Shown here: piece after piece, positions 44,236-53,350 of the stretch
How the letters are laid out: each line of letters opens with the position of its first letter
Numbering within the stretch: position 1 is the first letter of the stretch
NCBI GenBank assembly: GCA_052161625.1
Contig: CP197412.1
Strand: one strand, 5' to 3'
DNA length: 64,000 nt
Origin: JBKCUI01 sp052161625
GTDB lineage: Bacteria > Planctomycetota > Planctomycetia > Pirellulales > Pirellulaceae
Translations under genes and position numbers: made by a program
The notes under the pieces: model-generated
Database searches by the model: none
The model's input: the letters and a program-made list of their open reading frames with translations, nothing else
Told to the model about the DNA's origin: nothing

Positions 44236-44979
44236 TTAAGCCTTGTTGGCTACTGACGATTTCAACTCGTCAACAATCCCCGTTTGCAGCCACTGCTCCA
44301 ATCGTGCCAGTGCCTGAGCGCCCAGGATTCCGTCCATCATCCGATGGTCGCATAGCAATACGACATCCATCGACCCTCGGTCCGTTAAAGGCCCCATCGC
44401 GAGGCTGGTCGAAGTCACCAGCGGATGGTGCGCGTTCAAACAGCCTTGCCCACCCAGACTGGATACGGAAAACGTGCCTACGTGTTTCGCCCTTTTTCGA
44501 CCGCTGCACCGCATGACCCACCACCAAGCAAGCCTTCGAATAGGTACGGGAAACGACTCGAGGATCAACCCATCCCGGTAGACCTCCCGAAGAGGAGCAG
44601 TCACCATTCGACTTAATTCCCTCTGAATCTCAATGAGGGATAGCGACTCAGGGTTTCGCAGCTGCCCCCATATCAAGCGTTCGTTTCCAAGCTCATCGTT
44701 GCGATGGACCGACACCGATGCCACGGAGTGGGGGTGTCGATAAAGATGTCGAATCGGATAGCTGACAAAAAGATCCCGTAGCGATGGCACTTCGGTGCAG
44801 ACCGTTGCAAACGCTTTGAGAAATAGAGCGGTCCAACCGATCTTGATCGGACTTGCTTTTCTCGCGATTTCCACCGATGCAAGTTGAAACGTTCGGTGGA
44901 TGGGAAAAGCAGGTACCGTTCGCGATGCCGCCAAGATGTCCAGCACCGTTAAACGGTGCCGCGGAAACCGAAGTCGCAT
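44236..44979 (-). CDS. E2-type (2-oxoacid dehydrogenase) acyltransferase domain protein
   Basis: 247 residues. It matches only the catalytic acyltransferase domain of E2 proteins (chloramphenicol acetyltransferase fold), with the active-site block DHRMMDG (canonical DHRxxDG) near the C-terminus. No lipoyl domain and no peripheral subunit-binding domain are present, so it is not part of a pyruvate dehydrogenase complex as such. It starts 9 bases after the stop of the duplicated PPIase gene, implying one operon. Acyl-CoA transfer to a small molecule or protein is likely; the substrate is unknown. Confidence 0.75.
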   Translation of the reverse strand: MRLRFPRHRLTVLDILAASRTVPAFPIHRTFQLASVEIARKASPIKIGWTALFLKAFATVCTEVPSLRDLFVSYPIRHLYRHPHSVASVSVHRNDELGNERLIWGQLRNPESLSLIEIQRELSRMVTAPLREVYRDGLILESFPVPIRRLAWWWVMRCSGRKRAKHVGTFSVSSLGGQGCLNAHHPLVTSTSLAMGPLTDRGSMDVVLLCDHRMMDGILGAQALARLEQWLQTGIVDELKSSVANKA

Positions 44980-44988
44980 GCTTCGACT

Positions 44989-46866
44989 TTACCTGGGTTG
45001 CTGCTCCAAGACCTGTTGAGCTTCTCGTAGATCCTGCGAACTGACTCGGCTCTTCTTCAGATCGCTGAAGTCAACAATTTGGGCGTCGTCACGAAGTTTG
45101 CTTAGGCATTGATCCATCGCGATTCGATGCTTCTTCTCTTCGATCTCGCGATGAAGTTCCGTTCGGATGGCAGCATTGAGAGTGCTGACCACCGGTTTCG
45201 TAAAACCCTGCGACTTGAGGATCACATAGCGCCCATTCACTTCGATGATTCCGGAAAGAGCACCGGGTTGAAGCTCAAACGCTGCTTTCTCGAGTGTGGG
45301 TTGCCCGCCATTGCGACGCAAAGGAGGAACCTTTCCAAAGTTGCTGCGGGAGCTATCTTCGACCGAGTACTGGCTAGCCAGTTCGCCAAAGAATTGTTCA
45401 CTCGGATTATTGCGAGCCAACTCCCAAACTTGCTGCGCCGTCCGTTGATTGCTCAGCACAATAGCCAAAACTTCGGCGCGAGGACCGTAGTTTGCATCGA
45501 ATCCTTTTTGGATGTCTTCGTCAGTCACCGATACTTTTCCAGCCGTCAATTTTTTAAGAGCAACGGTCGGCCAAATCACATCGCGAACATAAAGCTCGGG
45601 CGTCATATTGTCATCTTGTTCGATGCTTTGCAACAACTGTGGGATGTCCGCTGAGCCATCCGCTTTGATGAATCCAAAGTATTGGGCTGCGCGGTGAATC
45701 TCTTGATCGATGTCGGCTTGGGAGATTTGCAATTGGGCTTTGGTCAGCGCGCCCTCGATCAGTTTGCGATTGATTTCGCCGTCGAGGATCTTCTTGCCGA
45801 ATCGCTTCACGCAAGCATTGTCGTAGGTTTCCATTTGAATGGCTTGCTGATTCACGATGGCAGCAACCCCCGGGTATTGCTGTTCCATTTCCGGCTTGCC
45901 ATGCACGACGGTGATCGAGCTCTTTTCACGGAGCGTCAAATAGACTTGCTCTGCCGACTCGCGAAGTTTGCGATCCTCCAACTCGGTCTTGATCCGAGTC
46001 TGGATTTCTTGCATTTGGGCTTGGGGAGGGTTGGCGGGTGGGATGTGCTGAACGCACTGCAGAATGACGTACATCTCCCCTGCGTTCAGAATCTTGGAAA
46101 CTTCGTTGGGCTGCAGTGCGAAGGCGACATTCTCGAGCTCTTCGTCTCCCGTGAATCGCCTGATGGGAGGGAGCAATCCTTCGACGCTTGCGCTCGCCGG
46201 ATCCTCGCTGTGATCTTTTGCGAGTACCTTAAACAATTCAGGCTTGTCCGTCGCTTGTTTTTGAAGCTGAGCCAATTTGGCTTGATCTTTACAAGCGATC
46301 ATCCGGACCTTCACCTTGGGACCGAATTCACCTTGGAATTCTCGATCGATTTCCTGTGGGGTGACTGCGATCGCGTCCTTGGCGAGCGATCGCAGTGCCA
46401 GCATCGGCCAAATGATGTCCGCTGCGTACTGTTCTGGCGAGATGTCCCGTTCATCTTCGATGAGCTTGAGGTACATCTTGGTCGTGAGGTTGAACTTGCT
46501 CGCCGTCCGTGCGATTTCTGCTTCGATGTCTTTATCGCTGATGGCGATGTTTTGAGCCTGGCATGCCTGCATGATCACCGTTTTGTTGATCAAGTCCTCG
46601 AGGATCTCTTCTCCGAAGCGGAGTCTGCATTGGATGGCAAGCTCGGAGATGGAAATCGGTTGGCCATTGACGACTGCCGCGACACTTGGAGCACCCGCTC
46701 CGGCGGGCTTGCCAGGCGCGTTTTTGGCGGAGGTAGGGGTTGCGCTGACGGCGCGACCCCGATTGCCTGAGGATTGGTCCTGAGCGAAACCAGGTGTCCC
46801 GATCAGAAGCGTCGAGAGCAACACGGCTCGGAATCCAAGGCGGCGAAGTTGGTAAATTGTTGGCAT
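44989..46866 (-). CDS. Duplicated SurA-like peptidyl-prolyl isomerase/chaperone
   Basis: 625 residues from ATG at 46866, preceded by GGAGGAAG. A signal peptide (cleavage near PGFAQ) is followed by two tandem SurA-like halves. Each has a chaperone segment ('VAAVVNGQPISISELAIQC' and the parallel 'VAAIVNQQAIQMETYDNAC') and a rotamase-like part (DPASASVEGLLPPIRRF and DSSRSNFGKVPPLRRNG). The two halves align along their length, a clear internal duplication. It should act on exported proteins. Rotamase activity may be weak, since several parvulin residues are not obvious. Confidence 0.8.
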   Translation of the reverse strand: MPTIYQLRRLGFRAVLLSTLLIGTPGFAQDQSSGNRGRAVSATPTSAKNAPGKPAGAGAPSVAAVVNGQPISISELAIQCRLRFGEEILEDLINKTVIMQACQAQNIAISDKDIEAEIARTASKFNLTTKMYLKLIEDERDISPEQYAADIIWPMLALRSLAKDAIAVTPQEIDREFQGEFGPKVKVRMIACKDQAKLAQLQKQATDKPELFKVLAKDHSEDPASASVEGLLPPIRRFTGDEELENVAFALQPNEVSKILNAGEMYVILQCVQHIPPANPPQAQMQEIQTRIKTELEDRKLRESAEQVYLTLREKSSITVVHGKPEMEQQYPGVAAIVNQQAIQMETYDNACVKRFGKKILDGEINRKLIEGALTKAQLQISQADIDQEIHRAAQYFGFIKADGSADIPQLLQSIEQDDNMTPELYVRDVIWPTVALKKLTAGKVSVTDEDIQKGFDANYGPRAEVLAIVLSNQRTAQQVWELARNNPSEQFFGELASQYSVEDSSRSNFGKVPPLRRNGGQPTLEKAAFELQPGALSGIIEVNGRYVILKSQGFTKPVVSTLNAAIRTELHREIEEKKHRIAMDQCLSKLRDDAQIVDFSDLKKSRVSSQDLREAQQVLEQQPR

Positions 46867-47145
46867 AGTTAGCTTCCTCCGTGAAACCAAGGGGGCCTGG
46901 GTGCCCTGCAATGGGTGCGTTTTTGCAATCAAATCCGTTGTTTGCACGCGCCATGAAATTTGCGTAGTTAAGGGAATGTACGAGGAACGCGTCGCGAGGG
47001 TCAATATCAAGTCGACGAGGGGCTCTCGAGGAATCCAGCCGAATGGCACGGTACCTGCACTACTGCGAAGTCCTTTTGTCTTGTATAAATCTGGCAGCCG
47101 GCGGGTGTTCCCCGATGTCACTTACTGAATGGAAAGGTTCTCCTC
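46867..47145. other. Divergent promoter region, PPIase / trxA
   Basis: No gene. It should carry the promoters of both flanking genes; an AAAGG ribosome site sits before trxA. Confidence 0.4.
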
Positions 47146-47472
47146 ATGGGCAACGCAGCAGAATTCACAGAACAAGGATTTGACTCCGACGTTCTTCAGT
47201 CCTCACAACCCGTCCTCGTCGACTTTTGGGCAACTTGGTGCGGGCCTTGCCGACAGATCGCTCCGCTTATCGACGAATTGGCAGTGAAGTTCGACGGCAG
47301 CGTTCGCATTGGCAAAGTCAATGTCGAAGACCACCCCGAATTGGCGCAGCGGTACGGCATCAATGCCATTCCAACGCTCCTGCTGTTCAAAGAAGGGGAG
47401 ATCATCGAGCGATTCCAAGGAATTCCGCCGCGAACCAAGCTCGAAGCGGCTTTGGAAAGCGCAAAGGCTTAA
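47146..47472 (+). CDS. trxA: Thioredoxin
   Basis: 108 residues, normal length. Active site WCGPC within VDFWATWCGPCRQIAPLIDEL, cis-Pro loop in NAIPTLLLF. Cytoplasmic disulfide reductant. It is followed after 34 bases by nagA and a membrane protein gene. Confidence 0.96.
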   Translation: MGNAAEFTEQGFDSDVLQSSQPVLVDFWATWCGPCRQIAPLIDELAVKFDGSVRIGKVNVEDHPELAQRYGINAIPTLLLFKEGEIIERFQGIPPRTKLEAALESAKA

Positions 47473-47506
47473 CGCCCTTCCTGCTTTCACCCTCGGATCG
47501 TCCGTC

Positions 47507-48430
47507 ATGCGAACAATCGATATCCAAGTCAACGGGGCCTTTGGTATCGACTTCAACGACGACAATCTCGACCGGGCTTCTTTTTCGGACGCATGCCAGA
47601 AACTGTCTGCAACCGGTGTGGAGCTGTTCTTTCCAACCCTAATTACAGCTCCTTTGGATGCACTCTGCAGGCGTGTGTCAAAAATTGCAGGCTGGGTGAC
47701 CGAAGATCCTCTCTTGCAGGCCCTCGTTGGAGGGCTGCATATCGAAGGACCCTTTATCTCTCCCAAGCCCGGGTATCGCGGAACGCACCCGCTCGAAGCC
47801 ATTCGCCCGGTCTGCCTCGATGCCTTGAAGGAAATCGTAGGAGCGGGGGGCGGCTTGGTTCGACAAGTCACATTGGCGCCGGAAAGCGACCCCCATTTTC
47901 ATGGCACCCGCTGGCTCGCCGATCAAGGCATCGTTCCATTCGCTGGGCATACCGATGCGTCGCTCGAGGAACTGAGAGGGGCGATCGATCATGGGCTTCA
48001 AGGCTTCACGCATCTCGGAAACGGATGCGCTCTCGAGGTGTCACGCCATGACAACATACTGCACCGTGTATTGGCTTGTAGGTCCAAACTGGTCGTATCC
48101 CTGATCGCCGATGGTGTCCACGTTCCATTCTGGCTGCTACAAACTTGGTTGGAACTCTTCGGTGCAGATCAAGTCATCGTGACCAGCGATGCAATGAGCG
48201 CTGCGGGGATGCCTCCCGGGGAATATCAAATCGGTGGGCAACCCATTCTGGTGGATGAAACGCGAAGAACCATGCACCGCGATCACCAATACTTGGCGGG
48301 CTCCGCATCCCTTTTGCAAGACATGGAAAGCCTTGCCCCACAATGGGTCCGGGATTGGCCTGCAGTGAAGGAACGGCTCTTCTATGAGAATGCGAGAAAG
48401 CTGTTTCGGCTTTCAGGAACACGACAATAA
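47507..48430 (+). CDS. nagA: N-acetylglucosamine-6-phosphate deacetylase (short form)
   Basis: 307 residues, against about 380 for typical NagA. The protein begins directly in the barrel: DIQVNGAFGIDFND corresponds to the 'DxHxHG' region of the family, so the N-terminal beta-sandwich strands are missing. The metal and substrate blocks are present: GLHIEGPFISP, FAGHTDAS, THLGNG and TSDAMSAAG. It removes the acetyl group of GlcNAc-6-P. The C-terminal beta strands also appear reduced. The stop is 3 bases before the next gene, so the two are coupled. Confidence 0.85.
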   Translation: MRTIDIQVNGAFGIDFNDDNLDRASFSDACQKLSATGVELFFPTLITAPLDALCRRVSKIAGWVTEDPLLQALVGGLHIEGPFISPKPGYRGTHPLEAIRPVCLDALKEIVGAGGGLVRQVTLAPESDPHFHGTRWLADQGIVPFAGHTDASLEELRGAIDHGLQGFTHLGNGCALEVSRHDNILHRVLACRSKLVVSLIADGVHVPFWLLQTWLELFGADQVIVTSDAMSAAGMPPGEYQIGGQPILVDETRRTMHRDHQYLAGSASLLQDMESLAPQWVRDWPAVKERLFYENARKLFRLSGTRQ

Positions 48431-48433
48431 GCC

Positions 48434-49351
48434 ATGACAACGACGACTCCTGCGGATAGGGGAGAACAAGTCGACACGATCGCAAGGGCGAACGAGACGT
48501 CCTGGGCTTGGTCTTTCTCTTGGTTGATGGTTTACGCGATGCTCCTGTCCGGACTGATCCATGTCCCCATGTTCGCGCTTGGGGAACGGGAATGGGAAGA
48601 TCCGATATCCTTTCGAAAACCCATTTTGTTCGGTATCTCGACCGGGCTCACGTTGGGATCCATGCTCTGGGTGTTAAGAAAGCTCACGCCGAGGCGATGG
48701 GATTCCCTTCTTCGAGATGCATTAAGCGTTTCGTTGGCGATCGAAGTCTTCTTGATCACCATGCAGACATGGCGAAGTGCTCGCAGCCACTTCAACACCG
48801 AGGGTTGGTTTAACTGCGGAGTCGAAGCCGCCATGCTGCTGATGATCTCCATCGCCTCGGGTATTATCCTCGTTATCGCGTGGCGATCCTGGCAGGACTT
48901 TTCGAAGCCATCCGTTTCACCGATGCAGTCAGCCATCTGGCACGGAATGAACTTGCTAGTGGCTTCGGTCGCGTTGGGATACGCCATCACCCTAATCGGA
49001 AAGCAGTTGATCGCAAACGGTGTAGCACCTGAGATAGTTCCCCCTGGGGGTGTATTGAAGTTCCCGCACGGGGCCGGTCTGCATGCAATCCAAGCGCTAC
49101 CGTTCATGGCATGGGCCACCCATCGCGCGCGCCAACGGCTGTCTCTCGCAGCGGTTCGATGGGGCGCTTGGACCTATTACAGCTTTGTGACCTTTTCAAT
49201 CGTTCAAACAGCGAGAGGTCGCGAACGATTGGACCTCGACAGCTTCAGCACCCTCCTCTTCGCCATGGTTGGGCTGACTGGCTGCATCTGTGGAGTCTAC
49301 TTTTTGAGATCGCTTCTCAGTATTCGCTCGACGTCCCAGCCATCCTTGTGA
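48434..49351 (+). CDS. Polytopic membrane protein
   Basis: 305 residues with about eight membrane segments. Not recognised. His residues in membrane-proximal positions (SGLIHVPMFALG; FPHGAGLHAIQALPFMAW) could bind heme or metal. It begins 3 bases after nagA and is probably translated with it. Confidence 0.75.
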   Translation: MTTTTPADRGEQVDTIARANETSWAWSFSWLMVYAMLLSGLIHVPMFALGEREWEDPISFRKPILFGISTGLTLGSMLWVLRKLTPRRWDSLLRDALSVSLAIEVFLITMQTWRSARSHFNTEGWFNCGVEAAMLLMISIASGIILVIAWRSWQDFSKPSVSPMQSAIWHGMNLLVASVALGYAITLIGKQLIANGVAPEIVPPGGVLKFPHGAGLHAIQALPFMAWATHRARQRLSLAAVRWGAWTYYSFVTFSIVQTARGRERLDLDSFSTLLFAMVGLTGCICGVYFLRSLLSIRSTSQPSL

Positions 49352-49443
49352 GAGCCTGCGTCGAGGTCACGGGGTTGATCGATTCGACAATGACCGCTAC
49401 GTTTGAGTCAGTATAAAAATTCGAAACACGAAAGGAATGGGAC

Positions 49444-49899
49444 ATGAGCAGCAATCAAGCGATCATCGATCTGTTGAACGAGATTCTCAAGCATGAATGG
49501 ACCGGCGTTGCCCAATATTCGCAAGCTTCTTTCATCATCGAGGGACCCTGGCGAGAAGTCTATGCAGAGAAGTTTGAGGGAGATGCCAAAGAATCGTTCA
49601 AACATGCCAATTTGGTTGGTAACAAAATCGTTTCCCTCGGCGGTGTGCCCGTCGCACAGCGGAACGAAATCAAGCAATCGCGAAACTTGATCGAAGTCCT
49701 TCAAAACAGCTTGGCCTTCGAGTCCAAAGCGGTAGAGATGTACACCAAGGCCTTGGAGTTGGCCGAGGGAAATCGTCCGCTCGTGATCTTCCTGGAAGAT
49801 ATCTTGGCCGACGAACAAGAAGGAGTGGAAGAATACACCAAGCTCCTCAAAAATGGCGAAGAAGCCATTCAATCTTCGTCGGTTCGCAAGTCCGGCTAA
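49444..49899 (+). CDS. Bacterioferritin-like di-iron protein
   Basis: 151 residues, a four-helix ferritin-like protein. Likely iron ligands: Glu18 in KHEWTGVAQY, Glu and His in KESFKHANLVGNK, Glu in LAFESKAVEMY, and Glu in DEQEGVEEYTKLL. Length and pattern fit bacterioferritin or the DUF892/bacterioferritin-like group; the heme methionine is not evident. A good AAAGGAATGGGAC site precedes the ATG. It would store iron or protect against oxidation. Confidence 0.85.
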   Translation: MSSNQAIIDLLNEILKHEWTGVAQYSQASFIIEGPWREVYAEKFEGDAKESFKHANLVGNKIVSLGGVPVAQRNEIKQSRNLIEVLQNSLAFESKAVEMYTKALELAEGNRPLVIFLEDILADEQEGVEEYTKLLKNGEEAIQSSSVRKSG

Positions 49900-49948
49900 A
49901 TTCCGACCCGGCGGCTGATCCTGCCCCGCGTTACTTTACCTGTCGCTC

Positions 49949-49997
49949 GTACAAGTTACTCAGTAGTTTGTACAAGTTACCCAGTAGTTTGTACAAG
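49949..49997 (+). repeat. 21-bp tandem repeat, 2.3 copies
   Basis: GTACAAGTTACTCAGTAGTTT repeated with one change, and a 7-bp start of a third copy. 21 is three times seven, so it could also be read as heptamers. It follows the ferritin-like gene and lies just past the end of the minus-strand gene. Confidence 0.85.
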
Positions 49998-50039
49998 ATG
50001 CTGTCGCCCTCTCCATCCGGGCGACTAAAATCTCTCCGC

Positions 50040-50342
50040 TTACGCTCGGCGGTACGAGGCGAACGAAAGAACCATCGGTTCGTCGTCCATTCGGGCTTCC
50101 TCGATTTGATCGACGGCGAAGTGACATGCCTTCGCGACAGGAACCCCCAGTACATTTCGCAATCCGGCCATCTCGGACCGTGACAGTCTCAATTCGCTCT
50201 GCGCGAACCACCCAACATCGGAACTGAACGACTCGGATCGAACCGAAATCGGCTTGGGCTCGGCCGAACTGTCCAATGCGATCACGATCCTTTCGCATGG
50301 ATCCGCACCCGGGAGAACGGCGACGATTTGCTCGGTTTTCAC
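50040..50342 (-). CDS. Hypothetical protein
   Basis: 100 residues from a GTG start preceded by GAAGAGGG, a good ribosome-binding site. No membrane segment or signal peptide. Content is ordinary (SELRLSRSEMAGLRNVLGVPV). Not recognised. Upstream is a perfect 10-bp inverted repeat that may control it. Confidence 0.65.
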   Translation of the reverse strand: MKTEQIVAVLPGADPCERIVIALDSSAEPKPISVRSESFSSDVGWFAQSELRLSRSEMAGLRNVLGVPVAKACHFAVDQIEEARMDDEPMVLSFASYRRA

Positions 50343-50382
50343 CAGAAAGCCCTCTTCAATTCCTGCTTCCTAAACGCTCCAC

Positions 50383-50405
50383 TTGTTGAGAGACACTCTC
50401 AACAA
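50383..50405. promoter_or_regulatory. 10-bp inverted repeat upstream of the 50342 gene
   Basis: TTGTTGAGAG and CTCTCAACAA are separated by 3 bases. It lies 40 bases before a minus-strand start codon and about 100 bases before the truncated prepilin. A repressor site or a transcript hairpin are both possible; there is no T-run for termination. Confidence 0.55.
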
Positions 50406-50507
50406 ATCCCTACAACTCCTATATTACACACTTGGGGTTGCCAAAAAAGGGGGGGTGTCTATTCTTTTGAGACTTAGTATCAGCAAGCAGCTGGGGATGG
50501 TGTGACT

Positions 50508-50624
50508 ATGAGTCGGAGTTTTCGACGTGGATTTACGTTGGTTGAGCTTTTGGTGGTGATCGCGATCATCGGAGTGCTCGTTGGGCTTTTGCTGCCGGCG
50601 GTGCAGTCGGCGCGAAGCGTCTGA
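50508..50624 (+). pseudogene. Truncated DUF1559-type prepilin start
   Basis: Only 38 codons: MSRSFRRGFTLVELLVV..., the type IV prepilin N-terminus with LLPAVQSAR, as in the DUF1559 proteins that are abundant in planctomycetes. A stop comes right after AVQSARSV, where full proteins continue for 300 residues. The rest is replaced by unrelated sequence, so this is a deletion or recombination joint. Confidence 0.85.
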
Positions 50625-51274
50625 GACACTGATCGCTTCCGCCCAAACCAAGCCCGTTGCAGCCATCCAAGTTCCAGCCCCCGCTCAGACCTTGTTGGTG
50701 CAGCAGCTTGTTGCGATCGACGATCAACTGAAACCGATCGCAACACCGATGATCGATGATTTGCGTGTCCGAGCGCTGGTCGGTCAAGCGGAATTGTCCT
50801 TCGACAGTCCGACGAGCAACCGAAGAGACGGTACTCGATTTGTTATCGCGGAGCGACGAATACCAAGTCCTCTTTCAACAGAGTTTTGGGGACGGTGGGA
50901 TCACGATCGAGCGTGTTGCTGAGGCCATTGCGTGTTTCGAACGAACGATCGTCGGTGGCTCTTCTCGTTTCGATGCTTTTATAAAGGGGAAGCGAGAGGT
51001 ATTTCAAGACTCCGAGATGATCGGACTCGATCTGTACCGACGAGAAGCGCGATGCATGAATTGCCATCATGGCCCGCTTTTCAGTGATGGAAGATTTAAG
51101 GAATCGCAACGAAGCGACGAGCGATTCCCTCGAAAATCAGCCCATCTCAAGCCTTTGGGGTTGAACAAACAGGACTTGGAGGACCTCGCCGCATTCCTCC
51201 GTACGCTGGAAGAACCGAAACGAAGGATGACTGCCCCTCCATTGCCGGAGTTGCATATTTTCGAGTCTCCGTAA
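50625..51274 (+). pseudogene. Broken di-heme cytochrome c peroxidase (MauG/CCP type)
   Basis: Pieces in two frames. The better one reads VLDLLSRSDEYQVLFQQSFGDGGITIERVAEAIACFERTIVG, then a heme site CMNCHHGPLFSD, and then jumps to the family's C-terminus (LNKQDLEDLAAFLRTLEEP). The first heme region and the middle of the protein are missing, and a frameshift lies near 50800. It is the downstream partner of the prepilin joint. Confidence 0.8.
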
Positions 51275-51391
51275 CAGCTTACCCATTCCGAACCGGCCGT
51301 TGCCTAGCGGCTACAGTGATCGGGGTTCGCGGCGAGGTAGGCCGCGAGAACGCAGGTCTCGTAGAGTTGTTCGCTTAGGTCGAGTGTGGCG

Positions 51392-51838
51392 ATGTTCGAA
51401 TTGATAAAGGAATGGAACCTTCTGTGCCACTTAGTCGCCACGATTGTGATGGTTGGCATCATCTGGTTTGTGCAGATTATCCACTACCCATTGCTTGCGG
51501 CGGTTGGCGGTCCCTTTTTCTCCGCCTACGAAAAGCGACACATAGAGTCGACTTCGTTGGTCGTGATCCCGCCTATGCTCGTCGAAGCGGCGACTTCGTT
51601 GGCGTTGATCTGGATTCGCCCCACTTCGATCTCGACGTGGATGGTTTGGCTGGGAGGAGTCTTGCTCGTCACCATCTGGACATCGACCTTCTTGCTCCAG
51701 ATGCCGTATCACGAAAGGCTTGCCCAAGGTTTCGATCCGGTTATTCATCGGCGCTTGGTTTTTACCAATTGGATTCGGACTGGGGCGTGGACTCTTCGCG
51801 GGATGTTGGCTCTTTGGATGGTCCATGCGGCGCTGTAG
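51392..51838 (+). CDS. Small four-helix membrane protein
   Basis: 148 residues with four membrane segments. Pattern: WFVQIIHYPLLAAVGG, EKRHIESTSLVVIPPMLVEA, WTSTFLLQMPYHERLAQGFD, LVFTNWIRTGAWTLRGML. I know this arrangement as a conserved unnamed family (DUF1772-like in layout). An in-frame GTG lies at 51386; ATG at 51392 is the likely start. Confidence 0.8.
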   Translation: MFELIKEWNLLCHLVATIVMVGIIWFVQIIHYPLLAAVGGPFFSAYEKRHIESTSLVVIPPMLVEAATSLALIWIRPTSISTWMVWLGGVLLVTIWTSTFLLQMPYHERLAQGFDPVIHRRLVFTNWIRTGAWTLRGMLALWMVHAAL

Positions 51839-51905
51839 TGACTTCTAAGGAACCGTCATGCAACGATAGTAATTCCAAATCGAATGCACCCACGATGGCT
51901 CGTTA

Positions 51906-53120
51906 TCAGTAAGAACACAGGGACGTTCGAGCTACATGAAGCAGTTTGTTTGTAAGTTCCTTCAGCCCGATAGGCTTTATCATATACTGGTCAAAGCCTG
52001 AATCCGCAGCACGTTTGAGAGTTGCCGCATCGGAACTGCCAGACAATGCAATCAGCACGATACCCTGCAGATCGACTTGACTACGCAGTCGACGAGCCAC
52101 CTCAAAACCATCGATTCCTCGCATATGCAAATCAACGATGACGATATCGGGACGTATGCGATGAACAAGCTCGATCGCTTGCTCACCGTTTTCTGCCACC
52201 GATACCTCCTGATGCATCCTATTCAACAAAGCAGATACGAGGAATCGAATGGATCGATCATCATCTACGACCAAGATGCGAAAGATCGGTAAGTTCGGGT
52301 CCACTTCCTGTTTCGGAAGGGACTCAGCTTGCGAATCGTCCAACAAATCCGTCTGGGGCTTCGTCGTGAGTGGAAGCTTTATGGAGAATGTGCTCCCGCG
52401 TCCCAATCCTTCACTCGACGCTTCGATGGTTCCTCCGTGCTGCTCAACAATGGATTTCGCCAATCGCAGTCCTATCCCTAGGCCTTCCCCTGCACCAAAC
52501 CCGTGATTCTCGGAGCTTCCTTCCGTTCCAAAAATGGTGCTCAGACGTTCAGCGCCGATTCCACGACCATTATCGGATAGCCGAATCACCAGTGCGCCTG
52601 CGTCTTGCTCAGCGGAGATAGAAATCTGACCTCCGCGATCGGTGAATTTCACAGCATTATGCATCAGATTCGCAAAGACCTGCGTTAATCGCGATTCGTC
52701 GCCCAATACCCAAATGGGTTGGTTTCCAAGATCGACGGACAATGTGTGACCGAACGACTCTGCGAAGGGACGAACCTCTTCACTGGCGTTCCAGATCGAT
52801 GATCGTAAGTCCATTGACTTCCGATGGATCGACTTCCTCTCCTTTGCACGTTGCCCAATTCCAAGTAGATCATCGCACAGCCGAGTCAACTGTTTCACCT
52901 GTCGACGCATGATTTCCAACAAACGATTTTCCAACTGTGGATCTTCACGAGAGGTCGGCCAAACTTCCAGTGCATAGGTTATCGCGCTCAGTGGGTTTCG
53001 CAATTCATGACCGAGCATTGCCATCTCCTCCTCCGACGATTTCGGTCGAAGAGTTGTTGGCTGTTCGCTCATTTCGACCACGCGATCCTGCTTCAATCTA
53101 GGGCAATGACTACTGTTCAT
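51906..53120 (-). CDS. Hybrid histidine kinase with C-terminal receiver
   Basis: 404 residues from ATG at 53120 (AAGGAAG upstream). HisKA with the phospho-His in GHELRNPLSAI, then HATPase: NLMHNAVKF, DNGRGIG and GEGLGIGL. A receiver domain closes it: VVDDD, Asp in IVDLHM, and Lys in IKP. No sensor domain and no membrane segment, so it is a cytoplasmic kinase that must take its signal from partners. Divergent from the radical SAM gene. Confidence 0.9.
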   Translation of the reverse strand: MNSSHCPRLKQDRVVEMSEQPTTLRPKSSEEEMAMLGHELRNPLSAITYALEVWPTSREDPQLENRLLEIMRRQVKQLTRLCDDLLGIGQRAKERKSIHRKSMDLRSSIWNASEEVRPFAESFGHTLSVDLGNQPIWVLGDESRLTQVFANLMHNAVKFTDRGGQISISAEQDAGALVIRLSDNGRGIGAERLSTIFGTEGSSENHGFGAGEGLGIGLRLAKSIVEQHGGTIEASSEGLGRGSTFSIKLPLTTKPQTDLLDDSQAESLPKQEVDPNLPIFRILVVDDDRSIRFLVSALLNRMHQEVSVAENGEQAIELVHRIRPDIVIVDLHMRGIDGFEVARRLRSQVDLQGIVLIALSGSSDAATLKRAADSGFDQYMIKPIGLKELTNKLLHVARTSLCSY

Positions 53121-53350
53121 GGTCAGTAGCTTCCTTGTAAAAGTGTGTTCGTACCCGAATCCATTGCGGCTGGTACGGCCATCATTCTTACGTACGCTTG
53201 GGAAATGGCGAATCGAGAGATCGATTGTTTTCTGCTGGCGGATTTCTCCATACGCATTTGGAGGTTCTCTCGATGTCTCCATTCACGGTAACGACATAGA
53301 ACTAGCCATGCAGATCACTCCTGTACTGAAAAAACTGTCGGATATCAAAC

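Noticed and set aside
47309..47506. Extension of the nagA frame upstream into trxA
   Set aside because: The frame is open by chance on the trxA sequence; the family's barrel begins at the ATG at 47507.
51300..51390. Minus-strand frame ending in an ordinary-looking peptide (LAAYLAANPDHCSR)
   Set aside because: It looks protein-like but is only about 30 residues before it overlaps the membrane protein gene, and no start or family could be assigned; it may be a gene remnant.
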